Shown here: positions 11,136 to 22,290 of the stretch, piece by piece
Position numbering within the stretch: the stretch's first letter is position 1
Layout of the letters: each line of letters begins with the position of its first letter
Source: Aureobasidium sp. EXF-3400
Lineage: Eukaryota > Ascomycota > Dothideomycetes > Dothideales > Saccotheciaceae
Length of the DNA stretch: 64,000 nt
Reading direction: 5' to 3'
Assembly (NCBI GenBank): GCA_024195585.1
Contig: SWBL01000250.1
Coordinates: forward strand, 1-64,000
Made by a program: the position numbers and the translations under genes
Notes under the pieces: generated by a model
What the model was told of the DNA's origin: nothing
Databases searched by the model: none
Seen by the model: the letters and a program-made list of their open reading frames with translations, nothing else

Positions 11136-11709
11136 TCAACCCTTGATTTCAACAGGCTTGTAGTCCAGGTTTTCACCGTCATCCACTGGGAAGCCTAGGA
11201 TGTCTGACACGGTGTCCCTGATGAAGTTCTGCTCTTCAATGGTAAAGCGAGTTTCGGCGTCTTCGATCATGGCGGCAAGGTGGGTTCGTCTGTAGGGGCG
11301 CTGGTTGGCGAGGATGAGATACTCGGACTTTGTGAGCTGAACTCTTGGGCCCAGAGTCTGCATGAGCTTGCTGAGATACTGCGAATCATTGTCGTATCGG
11401 GGGTTGTCCAGGAAAGGGCGGTCTTTGTCATTGAGGTGTTCTTCATGCTGAACACGTATTAGTGAGGGAATCCAGAGTTATGACTGGATGGTGCGATACC
11501 TTTTGCAAGGACTTCATAAAGTTGGCAGGTCTGTGTGTGTTGGGTCGGCCTTCTTCCTTGGACTGCTCCTTCTCGGCCTTGATCTGGGCGCGTTTGTCGC
11601 GAATGAATTTTAGAACGTCATAGTCGTCGAGGACTTCGGTACCAGCATCGAGGATCTTGAGAGAATTAGTTTGCGATTGCCACAAAGAGTCTGCCGGACT
11701 CACCTTCAT
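11136..11709 (-). CDS. RPC17: RNA polymerase III subunit C17 (Rpc17/Rpb4-like)
   Basis: Exons 11704-11709 (only ATG AAG), 11500-11655 and 11136-11447 sum to 474 nt (157 aa). The joined start MKILDAGTEVLDDYDVLKF parallels the yeast subunit's N-terminus. The C-terminal part (LTKSEYLILANQRPYRRTHL, then an acidic helix ERF/TRFTIEEQ-type segment) matches the HRDC-like fold of Rpb4/RPC9 proteins. Rpc17 pairs with Rpc25 to form the Pol III stalk that contacts TFIIIB and supports initiation at tRNA and 5S genes. Introns are 48 and 52 nt. A short C-terminal extension (DDGENLDYKPVEIKG) goes past the usual end. The start was chosen because it restores the conserved MK-I/V-L opening that the unspliced frame lacks. 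Confidence 0.82.
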
Positions 11710-12263
11710 GTTGGACGGTCGCGAGAAGATTATGCGACTTGGAGCTTGGGAAGGGTCGACCGACTGGCGACAAATTCTGGACCACTTTCACATGTCATGC
11801 CGTCTATCTTATCTGATCATCTACCAACAATCGTGATCTGCTTCACCGCCTTCGGGCGTAGTGGAGAACGACAGCGGCTTTGGGGGAGGCGCGCGGGACG
11901 AAACCAAGATTTCGGCTCGTCATGGTGCATGGCGTTTGCACGTTGCGCAGCAACAGCAACTGATTATCCAGCTTCACCTAGCAACCAGCGCCAGACTGCA
12001 ACCCCATGTAAGCAGAGGCCTCATTAGAAGGCCTCAACCCCCGTCTGCATTTCATTCCTGTATACTCCTCCCCTTCCACAGTCTGTAGATATCATCTATC
12101 TGCAGAATCAAATCTCAATCTCGCTCGCGAACTAAACACCTCCCAACCATCCTCCTCCAAACGCCGTTAGGCCCATATATCAACCCACCAAGCTTCGCTC
12201 TAGTGCGACGCGCCTGATCAGACTCTAAGACACTCTCCGCCCGGCGGACGCGGCTTGCACTGC
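11710..12263. promoter_or_regulatory. Divergent region between RPC17 and the C2H2 regulator
   Basis: Presumed promoters of both divergent genes and the long 5' leader of the regulator. No coding signal is seen; pyrimidine-rich tracts become common toward 12100-12200. Confidence 0.4.
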
Positions 12264-12329
12264 GTGAGGTACATATCAATTGCTTTTTCTATTGTATAAC
12301 ATGCACATACTGATACAATGCCTTCACAG
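12264..12329 (+). other. Putative 5'-UTR intron of the C2H2 regulator
   Basis: GTGAGG at 12264 (or GTACAT at 12269) could be a donor for the acceptor CCTTCACAG at 12321-12329, with a branch-like ACTGATA at about 12308 and a T-rich tract between. It lies 80 bp before the start codon and would be a leader intron. No coding consequence. Confidence 0.4.
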
Positions 12330-12409
12330 ATCCGGAATACCGAGATATTAACTTATCCTCGACCAATTCGACAACTAACCCCATCCGGACTCAATCTTTC
12401 ACCACCAAT

Positions 12410-14398
12410 ATGCTGTCAACTCACAACCAAACCTCGAGCATCCAACGACGACGTCAACAACACAGAAGACAGAACTCGCTCGAGGTTCCGATGATCAACA
12501 CACACATGTCTGCCCAGTCAAGACAACGTCCATCTGGCCACCGCCGTGGACTGAGCATCGACCAGGGCATGACACTCCTATCACGCCAGGAGCTAAATAT
12601 GTCTACTAACCAACAACGACCATCATCACAGCATTCCGTGCAAGAAACGCAGCAGCACAGACCTTACCAGCCGGGACTATATCACATGGACCCTAACCAG
12701 CAGCACTTTTTCAGACCAGCCTTCATGGAACAGGACATTGCTTCTGCCGAGCAAGCAAAGCAAGCCATCCTGAACCTCGAACAACATATCCAGACCGTCT
12801 ACCGCACATACGGTTATGTTCCTCAGACACCACTTTCTCAATCGCAACCTCAAATGCCCACCACTCCCATCATCGTTGCCACACGGCCAACCACTCCTTG
12901 CTCCAACTACCAGCCATCCATGTCTGGTCACCCCGAAGGACCTCTTCTTGACGTCTCGCCCATGCCAAACTCCGTTGCAGTATCACCTATGCACCCTGGA
13001 ATGTCGCAAATGCCAGTGCAGTATGCCAACGTCCCCGTTGTCCAGGTCCAGGAGCCCTACCAAGACAACCACTCCGTCTACGCAGAGTCCTTTGCTGGTG
13101 ACTACGCATGCACACCGTCATACACATCGTCAATGGCCGATCCCAGCTCACCAATGCGTTCGCCCATGGACGCCAAGTTCAACCCTATGCCTACCGTTTA
13201 CGAAGCCCTCTCGCCTGTTCCTAGTCACGCAACTTACGCTCATGACTCAATGATGCTTTCCGGCGAAGCCACTCCCAATATGAGCTACTACACAGAATCC
13301 CCTCAGAGATCGGCAGTTTCTCCTCGTGAAGCTATGCTGCGGACTCTCGACATCGATGCTAGCATCGAAGACACTGGCATCTCGCCCCAGGATGTCCAGC
13401 AGTTCATCAGTCCTCAAGATCACTGCGATGGCAAGTGGACCTGTCTCTTTGATGGGTGCAACAAGAAGTTCGGCCGCAAGGAGAACATCCGCGCCCATGT
13501 CCAGACCCATCTTGGCGATCGCCAGTTCAAGTGTAACCACTGCGGCAAGTGCTTTGTCAGACAGCACGATCTCAAGCGTCACGCAAAGATCCACAGCGGT
13601 GACAAGCCCCACAAGTGCCCTTGTGGCAATGGCTTTGCCAGACAAGATGCTCTCACACGTCACCGCCAACGTGGAGTATGTGATGGTGCTCTTCCCGGCT
13701 TCGAGCGTTCTCAAGTCAGACGTGGTCGTCCTCGTAAGAACCACTACGACATCTCTGAGCGTCTCGAGAGGGCTGCCCACCAGAGAGAGATGAACTCACG
13801 CAGAAACTCCGAGTTCACCGCTTACGCAAGCTCTTCCGCTAGCGAGGCCAGCTACCCCAGCACACCTGCAGCCAATGTTGAGAATGACTACAACGACGAG
13901 GACTTTGCCAACTACCAGCAAGAAGAGGGCAAGTTCAACGTTGAAGAGATCTCCCGCTACACACCTCCCACATCGCCTCACTCAACTGGCAATGCCTCAC
14001 CAAAGAAGGAGTACAAGTACACATCCTACGAGCTCAATTCATTACCCACAGCAGATGTCAAGGCAGCCCCTTCATCTCCACTTCAGCTCCCTCACAGCCC
14101 GCCACCCAGCTCGCAATGCCCAAGTCAGCCCTTCGGCTCCAGGGACAACACATTCAGCTTCTCAGCCGTCGACTGCAAATCAACCATCATCGAGGAGAAT
14201 GAGTGTCTGTCCCCAGCTGCAACTTCTTCGGTCCACAGCGTCCATGAACAAGACGACTTCTCACCGAATGCAACTCACGCTGTTGAGAGCGCTTTCATGG
14301 GCTCCGAAGATATGCTCGAGTTCGCCCCTAGCATGTACGGTGGTCCTAACGACTCGCTGTTCAATGCCAGCTTGGACGCATGGCTCGAGAGTCATTGA
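12410..14398 (+). CDS. Ace2/Swi5-type C2H2 zinc-finger transcription factor
   Basis: Single exon, 662 aa. Three consecutive zinc fingers lie at about residues 343-430: first CLFDGCNKKFGRKENIRAH, second CNHCGKCFVRQHDLKRH, third CPCGNGFARQDALTRH. The compact third finger with C-x-C spacing (CPCG) and the following RRGRPRKN AT-hook-like basic motif are characteristic of Swi5/Ace2-family factors in filamentous fungi. In yeast these drive late-mitosis/G1 genes; in moulds homologues affect conidiation, cell wall and septation, so a similar role is inferred. The N-terminal 340 residues are Gln/Ser/Pro-rich, with repeated SP/TP sites suited to CDK phosphorylation, and the C-terminal part is acidic. 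A central helix (EQAKQAILNLEQHIQTVYRT) may be a short coiled coil. Confidence 0.87.
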   Translation: MLSTHNQTSSIQRRRQQHRRQNSLEVPMINTHMSAQSRQRPSGHRRGLSIDQGMTLLSRQELNMSTNQQRPSSQHSVQETQQHRPYQPGLYHMDPNQQHFFRPAFMEQDIASAEQAKQAILNLEQHIQTVYRTYGYVPQTPLSQSQPQMPTTPIIVATRPTTPCSNYQPSMSGHPEGPLLDVSPMPNSVAVSPMHPGMSQMPVQYANVPVVQVQEPYQDNHSVYAESFAGDYACTPSYTSSMADPSSPMRSPMDAKFNPMPTVYEALSPVPSHATYAHDSMMLSGEATPNMSYYTESPQRSAVSPREAMLRTLDIDASIEDTGISPQDVQQFISPQDHCDGKWTCLFDGCNKKFGRKENIRAHVQTHLGDRQFKCNHCGKCFVRQHDLKRHAKIHSGDKPHKCPCGNGFARQDALTRHRQRGVCDGALPGFERSQVRRGRPRKNHYDISERLERAAHQREMNSRRNSEFTAYASSSASEASYPSTPAANVENDYNDEDFANYQQEEGKFNVEEISRYTPPTSPHSTGNASPKKEYKYTSYELNSLPTADVKAAPSSPLQLPHSPPPSSQCPSQPFGSRDNTFSFSAVDCKSTIIEENECLSPAATSSVHSVHEQDDFSPNATHAVESAFMGSEDMLEFAPSMYGGPNDSLFNASLDAWLESH

Positions 14399-16477
14399 GC
14401 GCGAGAAGTACGAAAACTTACGATGATGGACACAGGACTTGTGTATGACAAAACCACGGGATATGGGGGCATAGGTACATGACTTTCTAACGATTAGAGC
14501 ATCTGGATGGACATGACCACGGAACATTATGTGCAAAGACGATATGGAGCAAGGAACGCGATTGGATTTATGATTTCTCGAAGAGCGAAACGGAGAACAG
14601 AAGCGGTTCTTCTACATGTATCTTTGGTTGTCTTTTAGAAGGTGTTTTCACAGGTGTTTTCTGTTTTTTCCGGCACAAGCGCGCAACAGAGCAGGAACGA
14701 TGCAGCAACAGCAGCAGTTTTGTCTTTTTTTCTCTTCTCTCTTTCACTTCTTTTCACACTGATCAGCGGATGTTAGATACACTCCAGCAACAATCACAAC
14801 CTTTTACCTGCCAACAGAATTCCAATATCCTCATCTCTCATACCAGTAAACAATTGACAAAAGCCGTTCTTGCTTACCTGTTTCGTCCGACGATGGTCTC
14901 TCGATTCTTGCATGCACATTTTCAGACCCAAGCGCTACTGTTCAGCGGTTTGCCGATTGGAGAACTGCCCCGTATAGAGAATACGACCTAGATTCCCCGA
15001 TGGTTTTGGCCATAGAGTGGTCACTGTGTCAACGCAAAACCCAAAACAACACGCGGGAAAGCTCTCTCCACACGGGTGATTGTCACTTGCGGAATGCAAG
15101 GAGAAGAGAGCCCGGGAAAAAGCAAGCCAGGTCACACCAAAACACGACAAATGCACTCAGATACCCGTGTTTGATCTGCATGTTTAGCTGTGCTTTTGTG
15201 TGCCTGATCTGCTGCTATTTCTCCGTACCTGCATTGGTGTGTGTTCTCAACAGAAAGAAGGTTTGGTATGCACAAAGAAAGAGAGAGCAGATTTGCACAA
15301 TTAATTTCGGCGAGAGATTGCATCCGAGACTCCGAACCAGAAGATGCGAGTCGGCCGACTTTACCGGTCACATTTTTTGCTCGCATTCACCGCGATGGCG
15401 CTTTTTCTTCAACAGAAATTTCTTTTCGAAGACGGTGAGATGGAGAGAGAAAAGGGCCGGTGGTGGTTGGAAAAGTGGTTGGCTCCTTTTTGATCATGTG
15501 CTTGTGGGAAAATAGGGAGATAGATGGCGAGCTTCACGATTCAAGAGGCTGCAAAACGGGCAGCAGCCCGAGCAATAAGGATGTATATCGATTGCGACTC
15601 TTGCAGATGCAAACCCTTGACTATGAAACGAGGACGCAGCAGATTGGCTGTGGGATGCCTGCATTGCCGTGACAAGGAACGATAGGTACCAACCCTTGTC
15701 GCTGTGGTTTCGTCTCAACGGCGACTTCTGGGAGAAGAGGGTTCAAACATGTCATTCTACGGTTGGTGGTTCTACTACACGACTCGGGCATGTTTGATTA
15801 GTCGCGGATGGTGTTTGCGATCAACGGTGCTTGTTGGAGATTGGTGATTTGAAGGTAGGTTTTAGGCATCAGGTTAGAGAAATACAGGATTATACGAAAG
15901 GAATACGGCAGGGTCAAGGGAACGAAGGATGCTTATGCGCCATGGTGAGCTGTCTGCGCATGATGTTGGTAGATGGACTTGTTTATTGGCATGACGAGCG
16001 AGGCTTGGGCGCAAGGCTAAGGGAAAGTTTTGGTGACGGATATGTCAGCTTCCGTCCGCAGCCGGGAAGTGTATCTTGGTAAAAGACAGAGGCACGTCTG
16101 TTATAAGAGAGAGATAGAGCAGATTGAAGCTTGTATGGCAGATGGTACGAGGGTTGGGCAACAAGAGGGCACGCGAGGTGGCACAAGCACAGATGGTCGC
16201 GGCGGAATGGTAGGATGGGATTGTGAGAAATTAGGACGGAGACGGGATTTGAACTTGGGGCTTGGTCGCGCAGCGGTTGCGCCGCTTGCCGGGCGTGAGC
16301 CAAAGTTGATGGTTACTTCATTACTGCTTCTTCTTACACCTGCGAGTGAGCCTGTGACTTTCTTCTCCTTCTGTCCCGCCTCGACATTGTTTCGCGACTC
16401 GACCGGTGCCGCGCCTCCCTGTCTTGCTATCATCAATCAACCACCCCCGTGTCAACCAGTGTATCCTTTCGCGGAGA
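14399..16477. other. Two-kilobase gene-free interval
   Basis: Long 3' flank of the C2H2 regulator and upstream region of AUR1. It is rich in pyrimidine/purine-skewed tracts near 14640-14760 and 15380-15500. Open frames up to 171 codons (15000-15515) have no domain or splice support. A tRNA-like fragment near 16240-16290 was considered and rejected. Confidence 0.45.
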
Positions 16478-17944
16478 ATGAGCAGCACCAAATACTTTGC
16501 CCTTGGGGGCGCCGACGAGACCGAGTCGACACAACGCTTCTTCACACGCAACAAGTTCCTCCCATCTCTACCCACCATGCTCCCGCACCGCCTTCGCCGC
16601 AAGTTCCGCAGCACACGCTCCAAGATCCGCAGCAGACAAACTCCCACCTCGTCCATCTCGGCCCTGCAGACCAGCTTCAACCCAAGAGACACACTGCGTT
16701 CTCTCCGTGACCACCACTGGTCCGTCTACGATGCTCAATACCTCTTTCTCGCCGTCATTGGCATCTTTGCCCTCTGCGTCATCCAATCGCCTGGTCCCAT
16801 GGTCAAGACTGCCGTGGCCACGCTGTTGATGCTGTCGCTGCTGCTGCCCGTCACTCGCCAGTTCTTCCTGCCATTCTTGCCAATTGCCGCATGGCTCGTC
16901 TTCTTCTTCTCTTGCCAGTACGCCACATATTTCTCTCTCTGATCCTTTTCCTCCGCCATCTCATCTGCTGTTTTCCTCTCTTTCCTCGGCTGACACAATC
17001 TTTGCAGATTCATCGACGGTAAATACAGACCTCCGATCTGGGTTCGCGTGCTGCCCGCTCTCGAAAACATTCTTTACGGTGCAAACTTGAGCAACATCCT
17101 CTCGGCTCACAAGGCCGTTGCCCTCGATGTCCTCGCCTGGTTGCCTTACGGCATCACCCATTTCGGTGCTCCATTTGTCTGCTCCGGCCTCATGTTCCTC
17201 TTCGGCCCTCCCGGAACCACTCCCACGTTTGCAAGAGCCTTTGGTTACATGAATTTGACCGGTGTCATGATTCAGCTCTTCTTCCCCTGCTCGCCGCCTT
17301 GGTACGAGAACATGTACGGCCTCGCTCCCGCCAACTACTCTATGCAAGGCTCCCCCGCTGGTCTTGCCGCGATCGATAAGCTCTTCGGTATCGACCTGTA
17401 CACTTCCACTTTCACCGCCTCGCCCATGGTCTTCGGTGCTTTCCCCTCGCTGCATTCCGGATGCGCTACCATTGAAGCCCTGTTCATGAGCCACACTTTC
17501 CCCAAGCTTCGCCCCTTGTTCATCATCTACACTGGCTGGCTCTGGTGGTCCACCATGTACCTCTCTCATCACTACGCTGTCGATCTTGTTGGTGGCAGCT
17601 TGCTCTCCGCCGGTGCCTACTACATCGCCAAGGGCAAGTTCCTGCCTAGACTCCAGCCTGGCAAGATGTTCCGCTGGGACTACGACTACGTCGAGGTTGG
17701 AGAGGCTAGAGAGAGCCATGCGTATGGTCTTACCGATCTGGCCGAGGACGACTTCCACCCGGCCAATTTCGGCATGGATAGCGGCGATGAGTGGACCATC
17801 GGCTCTTCGTCCTCAGTCGCCTCCTCGAGCAGAAGCCCCTCAGTCGGTGCAAGGAGCCCTGTTGATGAATCTTGGGAGGGCGATACTCTTGCCTCAACCT
17901 CGGACAACGAGTACTACCAGCAAAAGTCGCAACAAAAGTCATGA
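16478..17944 (+). CDS. AUR1: Inositol phosphorylceramide synthase catalytic subunit
   Basis: Exons 16478-16917 and 17008-17944 sum to 1377 nt (458 aa). The 90-nt intron has donor GTACGC and a GGCTGAC branch site. Several transmembrane segments are evident. The PAP2-like catalytic motifs are FPSLHSGCATIEA and LSHHYAVDLVGG, whose histidines and aspartate act in phosphotransfer. The Aur1 family segment IWVRVLPALENILYGANLS lies just after the junction. The enzyme transfers phosphoinositol from phosphatidylinositol to ceramide in the Golgi; it is essential in yeasts and is the aureobasidin A target. The C-terminal about 70 residues are Ser/acidic and probably cytosolic. The ATG at 16478 was chosen because homologues begin close to the conserved region and upstream in-frame starts are non-ATG. 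Confidence 0.95.
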
Positions 17945-19008
17945 GTCACCTAATCAGCAAGGCTGTTTTGTCGATTCGACTAGCAATACTTGTGTGAAAC
18001 CATGCATTGGCCTTTGGTTCACGACACCATCTCCAGGACCTTGTGGCGTGTACAGCGCTTTCTCTTCGATACGGCCGAGCAGGATTTGAGACGCGAGAAT
18101 TTCGAACAACTCCATCCTCAACAACCGGCATTTTCTGTGCATTTTTTCCGAGGTCATGTTTTTTCAGGAGTCTTCTGGGATTTTATTACGATACCCTTCT
18201 TCGTCATTCGCTTCGACCTGTGTCTTTATTTCTTCTTCATCGATTTCACGGCTATGCATACAGCGGGACGAGAGGAAATGTACATGTACGAGAAACCGCG
18301 AGCCATGATGGCTGCAGGATCTAACGACTGAGGGTTTTGATTCATTGGGAGGTACAGAGGTCAGTGCCAAGAGCGCTTTCGTGCGTGGAGTACTGTCCTG
18401 GTTTTCGATATGCATTCGATTGCTAGAGGATATTATATGTGGGCTTTGAGGGATTGATTGGAAAGAGATGGATAATGTGAAAATATTGACAAAGAAAGGA
18501 CGAAGGGAGGGATCATGGGAGGGAGAGTGGTCGGCCACCCAGCGAGAGGCACTGATATGTCTCTTTCGATAGGCAAGGCTCCCCTTCATATTACTGTAAT
18601 GCATAATGTCAAGAAACCCGAATAGAGACGATTTCAATAAGAGCCTGTTCCTGCAAGAGAACATAACCAAGTCACCATTTTCAGTTGATGTTCTTTCATG
18701 TTCTTCTCTCAACCAAGCAGACTCACATCACACATCGCTGTTTTCCTCTGTCGAAAGTCACAGCCACCACTATCTGTTTACTATATCAAGCATGCAACTG
18801 CTGAGCCCTATCAATACTCAATATATAGAAGATCCGTACCTACCATACATAATGCAACAAGAATGAATGGGATATAGTATTCGGCCAGGGTGACGCCCCA
18901 GACCAGATCTACGCACAGACCACAAAAAGTTCCCCGACATCAAGATATGGCAAGTCGCAAGCAGGCGCAAACCAATTCCCACTCTATACACACATCACAA
19001 CCACAATC
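17945..19008. other. Intergenic, nothing supported
   Basis: Tandem gap of about 1.1 kb. Overlapping frames around 17990-18330 and 18164-18712 show no domain or consistent splice signals and look like chance frames in the 3' flank of AUR1. Confidence 0.45.
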
Positions 19009-19614
19009 ATGGCACGCAAAGCAATCCAAACAGACCAGATCGTCAAACTCATCGTCGGTGCCGGCCAAGCCTCGCCTTCACCGCCTGTCGGTCCCGCACT
19101 TGGTTCCAAAGGTGTAAAGTCGATGGATTTCTGCAAGGTATGCTATACACTCCTCCCACGGGGGTATACAACAAAAGAGAGCATACGATACTGACATCGA
19201 TACCAGGAATTCAACGCTCGCACCGCAAACTACGTCCCCGGCACCCCCATCCCCGCCCGCGTAACCGTCCGCCCCGACCGCAGTTTCACCTTCGAACTCC
19301 GCACACCACCCACCGCATCCCTGCTCCTCAGTGCCGCCGGTGTAGAACCCAAGAAGAACAAACTGCGCGGTGCAGGCAATGTGGCTGGTCCGAATTCAAA
19401 GGCTGGATTGGCAGGACTGGGAAAAGCATCTGGAGGACAATTGACAGCGGGAAATGGAGGCTTGGGCGTTGTGGGAACGGTGAGTTTGAAGCATGTGTTT
19501 GAGATTGCGAGGATTAAGCATGGGGAGGAGAGGTTGGGGGGATTGAGTTTGGAGGGTGTGGCGAGGAGTGTGGTTGCGCAGGCTGGGAGTATGGGTGTGG
19601 TTGTTGTGCCTTGA
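19009..19614 (+). CDS. MRPL19: Mitochondrial large-subunit ribosomal protein uL11m
   Basis: Exons 19009-19137 and 19207-19614, 178 aa, separated by a 69-nt intron. The N-terminal domain has the L11 signatures [20 protein letters not shown] and FNARTA. The C-terminal rRNA-binding domain includes [13 protein letters not shown] and ends GSMGVVVVP. uL11m sits at the base of the ribosomal stalk near the GTPase centre in mitochondria. An internal Gly/Lys-rich insertion (about residues 100-145) separates the two halves and is longer than in bacterial L11. No cleavable presequence is obvious, as in yeast Mrpl19, where the start is close to the conserved domain. Confidence 0.9.
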
Positions 19615-19958
19615 TTGGAGCATAAGAGATTCCGAAGGACAAAAGACGAATTTTCCTCACGGAAGCGGAGGAAAGAAGAGGGAAGCGGAGGAAGAGAAGG
19701 AGGGACTGGACTCTTGTTGAGCAGATAACGGAGCACTGCCAGAGCCCTCTCCTACTTCTCCTCCATGCATTGGGTTGGCGTTATATGGCTTTGTTTCTCT
19801 ACCAATCTCCGCTCGACTCAGCGGTTTATGCTGTGTCTTCGGAGAGAACACTTGTACATCACTTGTAAAATACTCTGCCTTCATCACTCCCATCTCTAGA
19901 GACATGTACGTGCCGTTCGATTATAAGCTGAATTATTCTTCTTGATACAACGATACAA
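19615..19958. other. Convergent intergenic region
   Basis: 3' ends of uL11m (plus) and the CoA-transferase gene (minus). Purine-rich GAGGAAAGAAG repeats occur at about 19660-19705. No gene. Confidence 0.5.
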
Positions 19959-21564
19959 TTATTGCAGCATGACTTGCAGTGAATCCGAAACCGTGAACGG
20001 CGCCTCCGTCTTCGACTTGATCTCCTCAACAGTCACTCCCTCGGCATGCTCGATCAATGTCAATCCCGTGGTGAAGTCGACATCAAACACAGCCAACTCG
20101 GTGATGATCCTCGAAACACAAGCCTTGCCGGTCAACGGGAACTCGCACATCTTCATAATTTTGGGACCACCCTTCTTGTCGGTGTGCTCCATTGTCACAA
20201 CCACTCTTGTCTTTTCGGGGTTCGATACCAAATCCATGGCACCACCCATTCCCTTGATCTTTCCTGGCATGGCAAAGTTGGCCAAGTCTCCTCTTGCTGA
20301 GACTTGCATTGCACCAAGCATGGTCATGTGAATTCTTCCTGCACGGATCATGGCGAACGACTCATCGGAGCCAAATACTGAGGCACCGGGGCGTAATGTG
20401 ACAGTCTCCTTACCAGCATTGATAAGATCGGGATCTTCCTGGCCCTTCTGGGGGTAGGCTCCCAGACCCAAGATACCGTTCTCGGACTGGAGCTGCACTT
20501 CGACGCTCTCATCGACGAATGCTGGTGCCATCATGGGCATACCAATGCCCAAGTTAGCGTACATTCCATTCTTGAACTCCTTGGCTGCTCGTCGGACGAT
20601 GCGTTCGCGCTTGCTCGCAGCGTCACCACTGCCGAGAGCGTTGAGAGCTTCAGCCGGGTCTTTGGCGTTGACAATCTTCTCGATATTCTTGGGTTGCGTG
20701 CTCTGAATGACGCGGTCGACGTAAATACCAGGTACATGGACTGCTGCCGGGTCAATCTCGCCGACTTCGACAATGTGCTCGGCCTCGACGATGGTGACCT
20801 TTGCGTTGCGGGCCATGGCTCCATTGAAGTTTTGCGCAGCGAACCTGAACATGAGGTTGCCAAGTTTGTCTGCCTTCCATGCCTTGATGAAGGCGTAGTC
20901 GCCCTTGATTGCCTCTTCCATGACATAGCTCTTGCCGTCGAAGACCTTGACGTCCCGGGGTGTCGAGTATCGGGCGACAGTGCCATCGCTGTTGTGTACG
21001 GTAGGAAGCTCTCCAGTCTGAACAATGGTTCCAAAGGCTGCTGGTGTGAAGAAGGCAGGAATGCCAGCACCGCCTGCTCTACACCTCTCGGCAAGGGTTC
21101 CTTGTGGTGTGAGTTCGAGCTCAATCTCACCAGTGAGGTACATCTTCTCGAAGACCTTGTTCTCTCCAACGTAACTGGCAATCATCTTCTTGACTTGCTT
21201 GGATTCAAGAAGCAGACCGAGGCCAGAGCCGACAATACCAGCGTTGTTCGAGACGGCGGTCAGGCCCTTGATCGAAGGCTTGTTCTTGACTGCATTGATC
21301 AAGGTGTCTGGTACACCGCAAAGACCAAAGCCGCCGCAGAGGAGTGTGCTGTCGCCCTTGACATCGTTGATGGCATCCTCAGCCGATGAGAAGACCTTGT
21401 TGATCTCTGGTCTCCTGGTCGAGGATGCGAAAGTGCGGAGTAGGCTGTGAGGCTGGGCAGGTCAGATTGATGAGTAGGGACGGCAAGGTGTGCTTGGGTA
21501 CTACCTTTGAGCCATTTCTGGCCAAATGTGAAGCTGTTCGTAGACTGAGAGTAATTGAAGGCAT
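19959..21564 (-). CDS. Succinyl-CoA:3-ketoacid CoA-transferase, mitochondrial (SCOT)
   Basis: Exon 1 21505-21564 and exon 2 19959-21452 give 517 aa, with a 52-nt intron. Exon 1 plus the next 30 residues form a typical mitochondrial presequence: Arg/Ser-rich, no acids (LSLRTASHLARNGSK, then LLRTFASSTRR). The alpha part has GGFGLCGVPDTL and the beta part SENGILGLGAYP, whose Glu is the covalent CoA-thioester residue of family I CoA-transferases. The two halves are fused, as in eukaryotic SCOT, joined near GSGDAASKRERIVRRAA. The enzyme moves CoA between succinyl-CoA and acetoacetate; fungal relatives also handle acetate and propionyl-CoA, so the exact acceptor is not certain. It is divergent from RPN12. 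Confidence 0.92.
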
Positions 21565-22290
21565 GGTGTTGAGGGGTATCATACAAGACAGAGACGAGAG
21601 TATGCAGGGACTAATGAGGGACGAGACAGAGGGAGATTTTAAGAAAGACGGAATTCTTTCCTACCTACCTAACTTGCCAAACAATGGCATGTGATGTGGA
21701 GGAACCGATGCCGTTGGTCGAGCGGATTGAAGCCGGCAGCTGGGCAGGAGGGGTTTCGGGCCCGACAGCCGAAGTCAGCCTCCAGCGGAAGCTCACCCGA
21801 TGGCGAAAACATTGTGAATTGGGACGATAAAGAAATGCAGTAAACCTAGCCTGGGAGATCGCAGTGAGAGGGTGCTAGGAGACAGGTCTGAGCAGGAATT
21901 GTATAGAGCAAAGTAGAACAGGGTCATGTGGTGCGTGAGAAGTGATCAAATTGATCAAGGAGGTCAGATAGACCAGAGAGCTAGACAAGACTGGAGCTGG
22001 TGATTCCTTTGTAAGAGAATGATTGCTCCATATCGTAAAAGTAGGTTGACAAGCAAAGAAGGGCGGAATTGATGGAAAGAGGGTTGTCGCAAGTGAGAGC
22101 GTGTTGAGTGTTGATTGTCAGAGGTAAATGGTCTGAGCTTCAACTGTGACGATGAGCATCACAAGCGGCGACTGCTTCCATCACCAAGAAACATCATCCC
22201 TTCATTCGCGACCATCTCGAACACATCACTCCATCGACACACTACATAGCGCGCACCTCTCTTAACAACTCACACCACATCCACATCAAA
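21565..22290. promoter_or_regulatory. Divergent region between SCOT and RPN12
   Basis: A 726-bp interval containing both presumed promoters. It is AG-rich between 21880 and 22100 and CA-rich just before 22291. No coding signal. Confidence 0.4.

Noticed and set aside
13247..13780. 177-codon minus-strand frame across the C2H2 zinc fingers
   Set aside because: Antisense shadow of a biased coding exon; composition is repetitive and without domain.
15000..15515. 171-codon plus-strand frame in the gap before AUR1
   Set aside because: Begins with a non-conserved stretch, Arg/Cys-rich without domain, and no splice or codon support.
16235..16300. tRNA-like segment on the minus strand, with a B-box-like GTTCAAATCCC and a weak A-box-like TGGCTCACGCC
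   Set aside because: No complementary acceptor stem can be formed, the T-arm stem does not pair, and the A box deviates at key positions; probably chance similarity.
16961..17758. 265-codon minus-strand frame opposite AUR1
   Set aside because: Shadow frame; the plus strand carries an unmistakable conserved enzyme with correct splicing.
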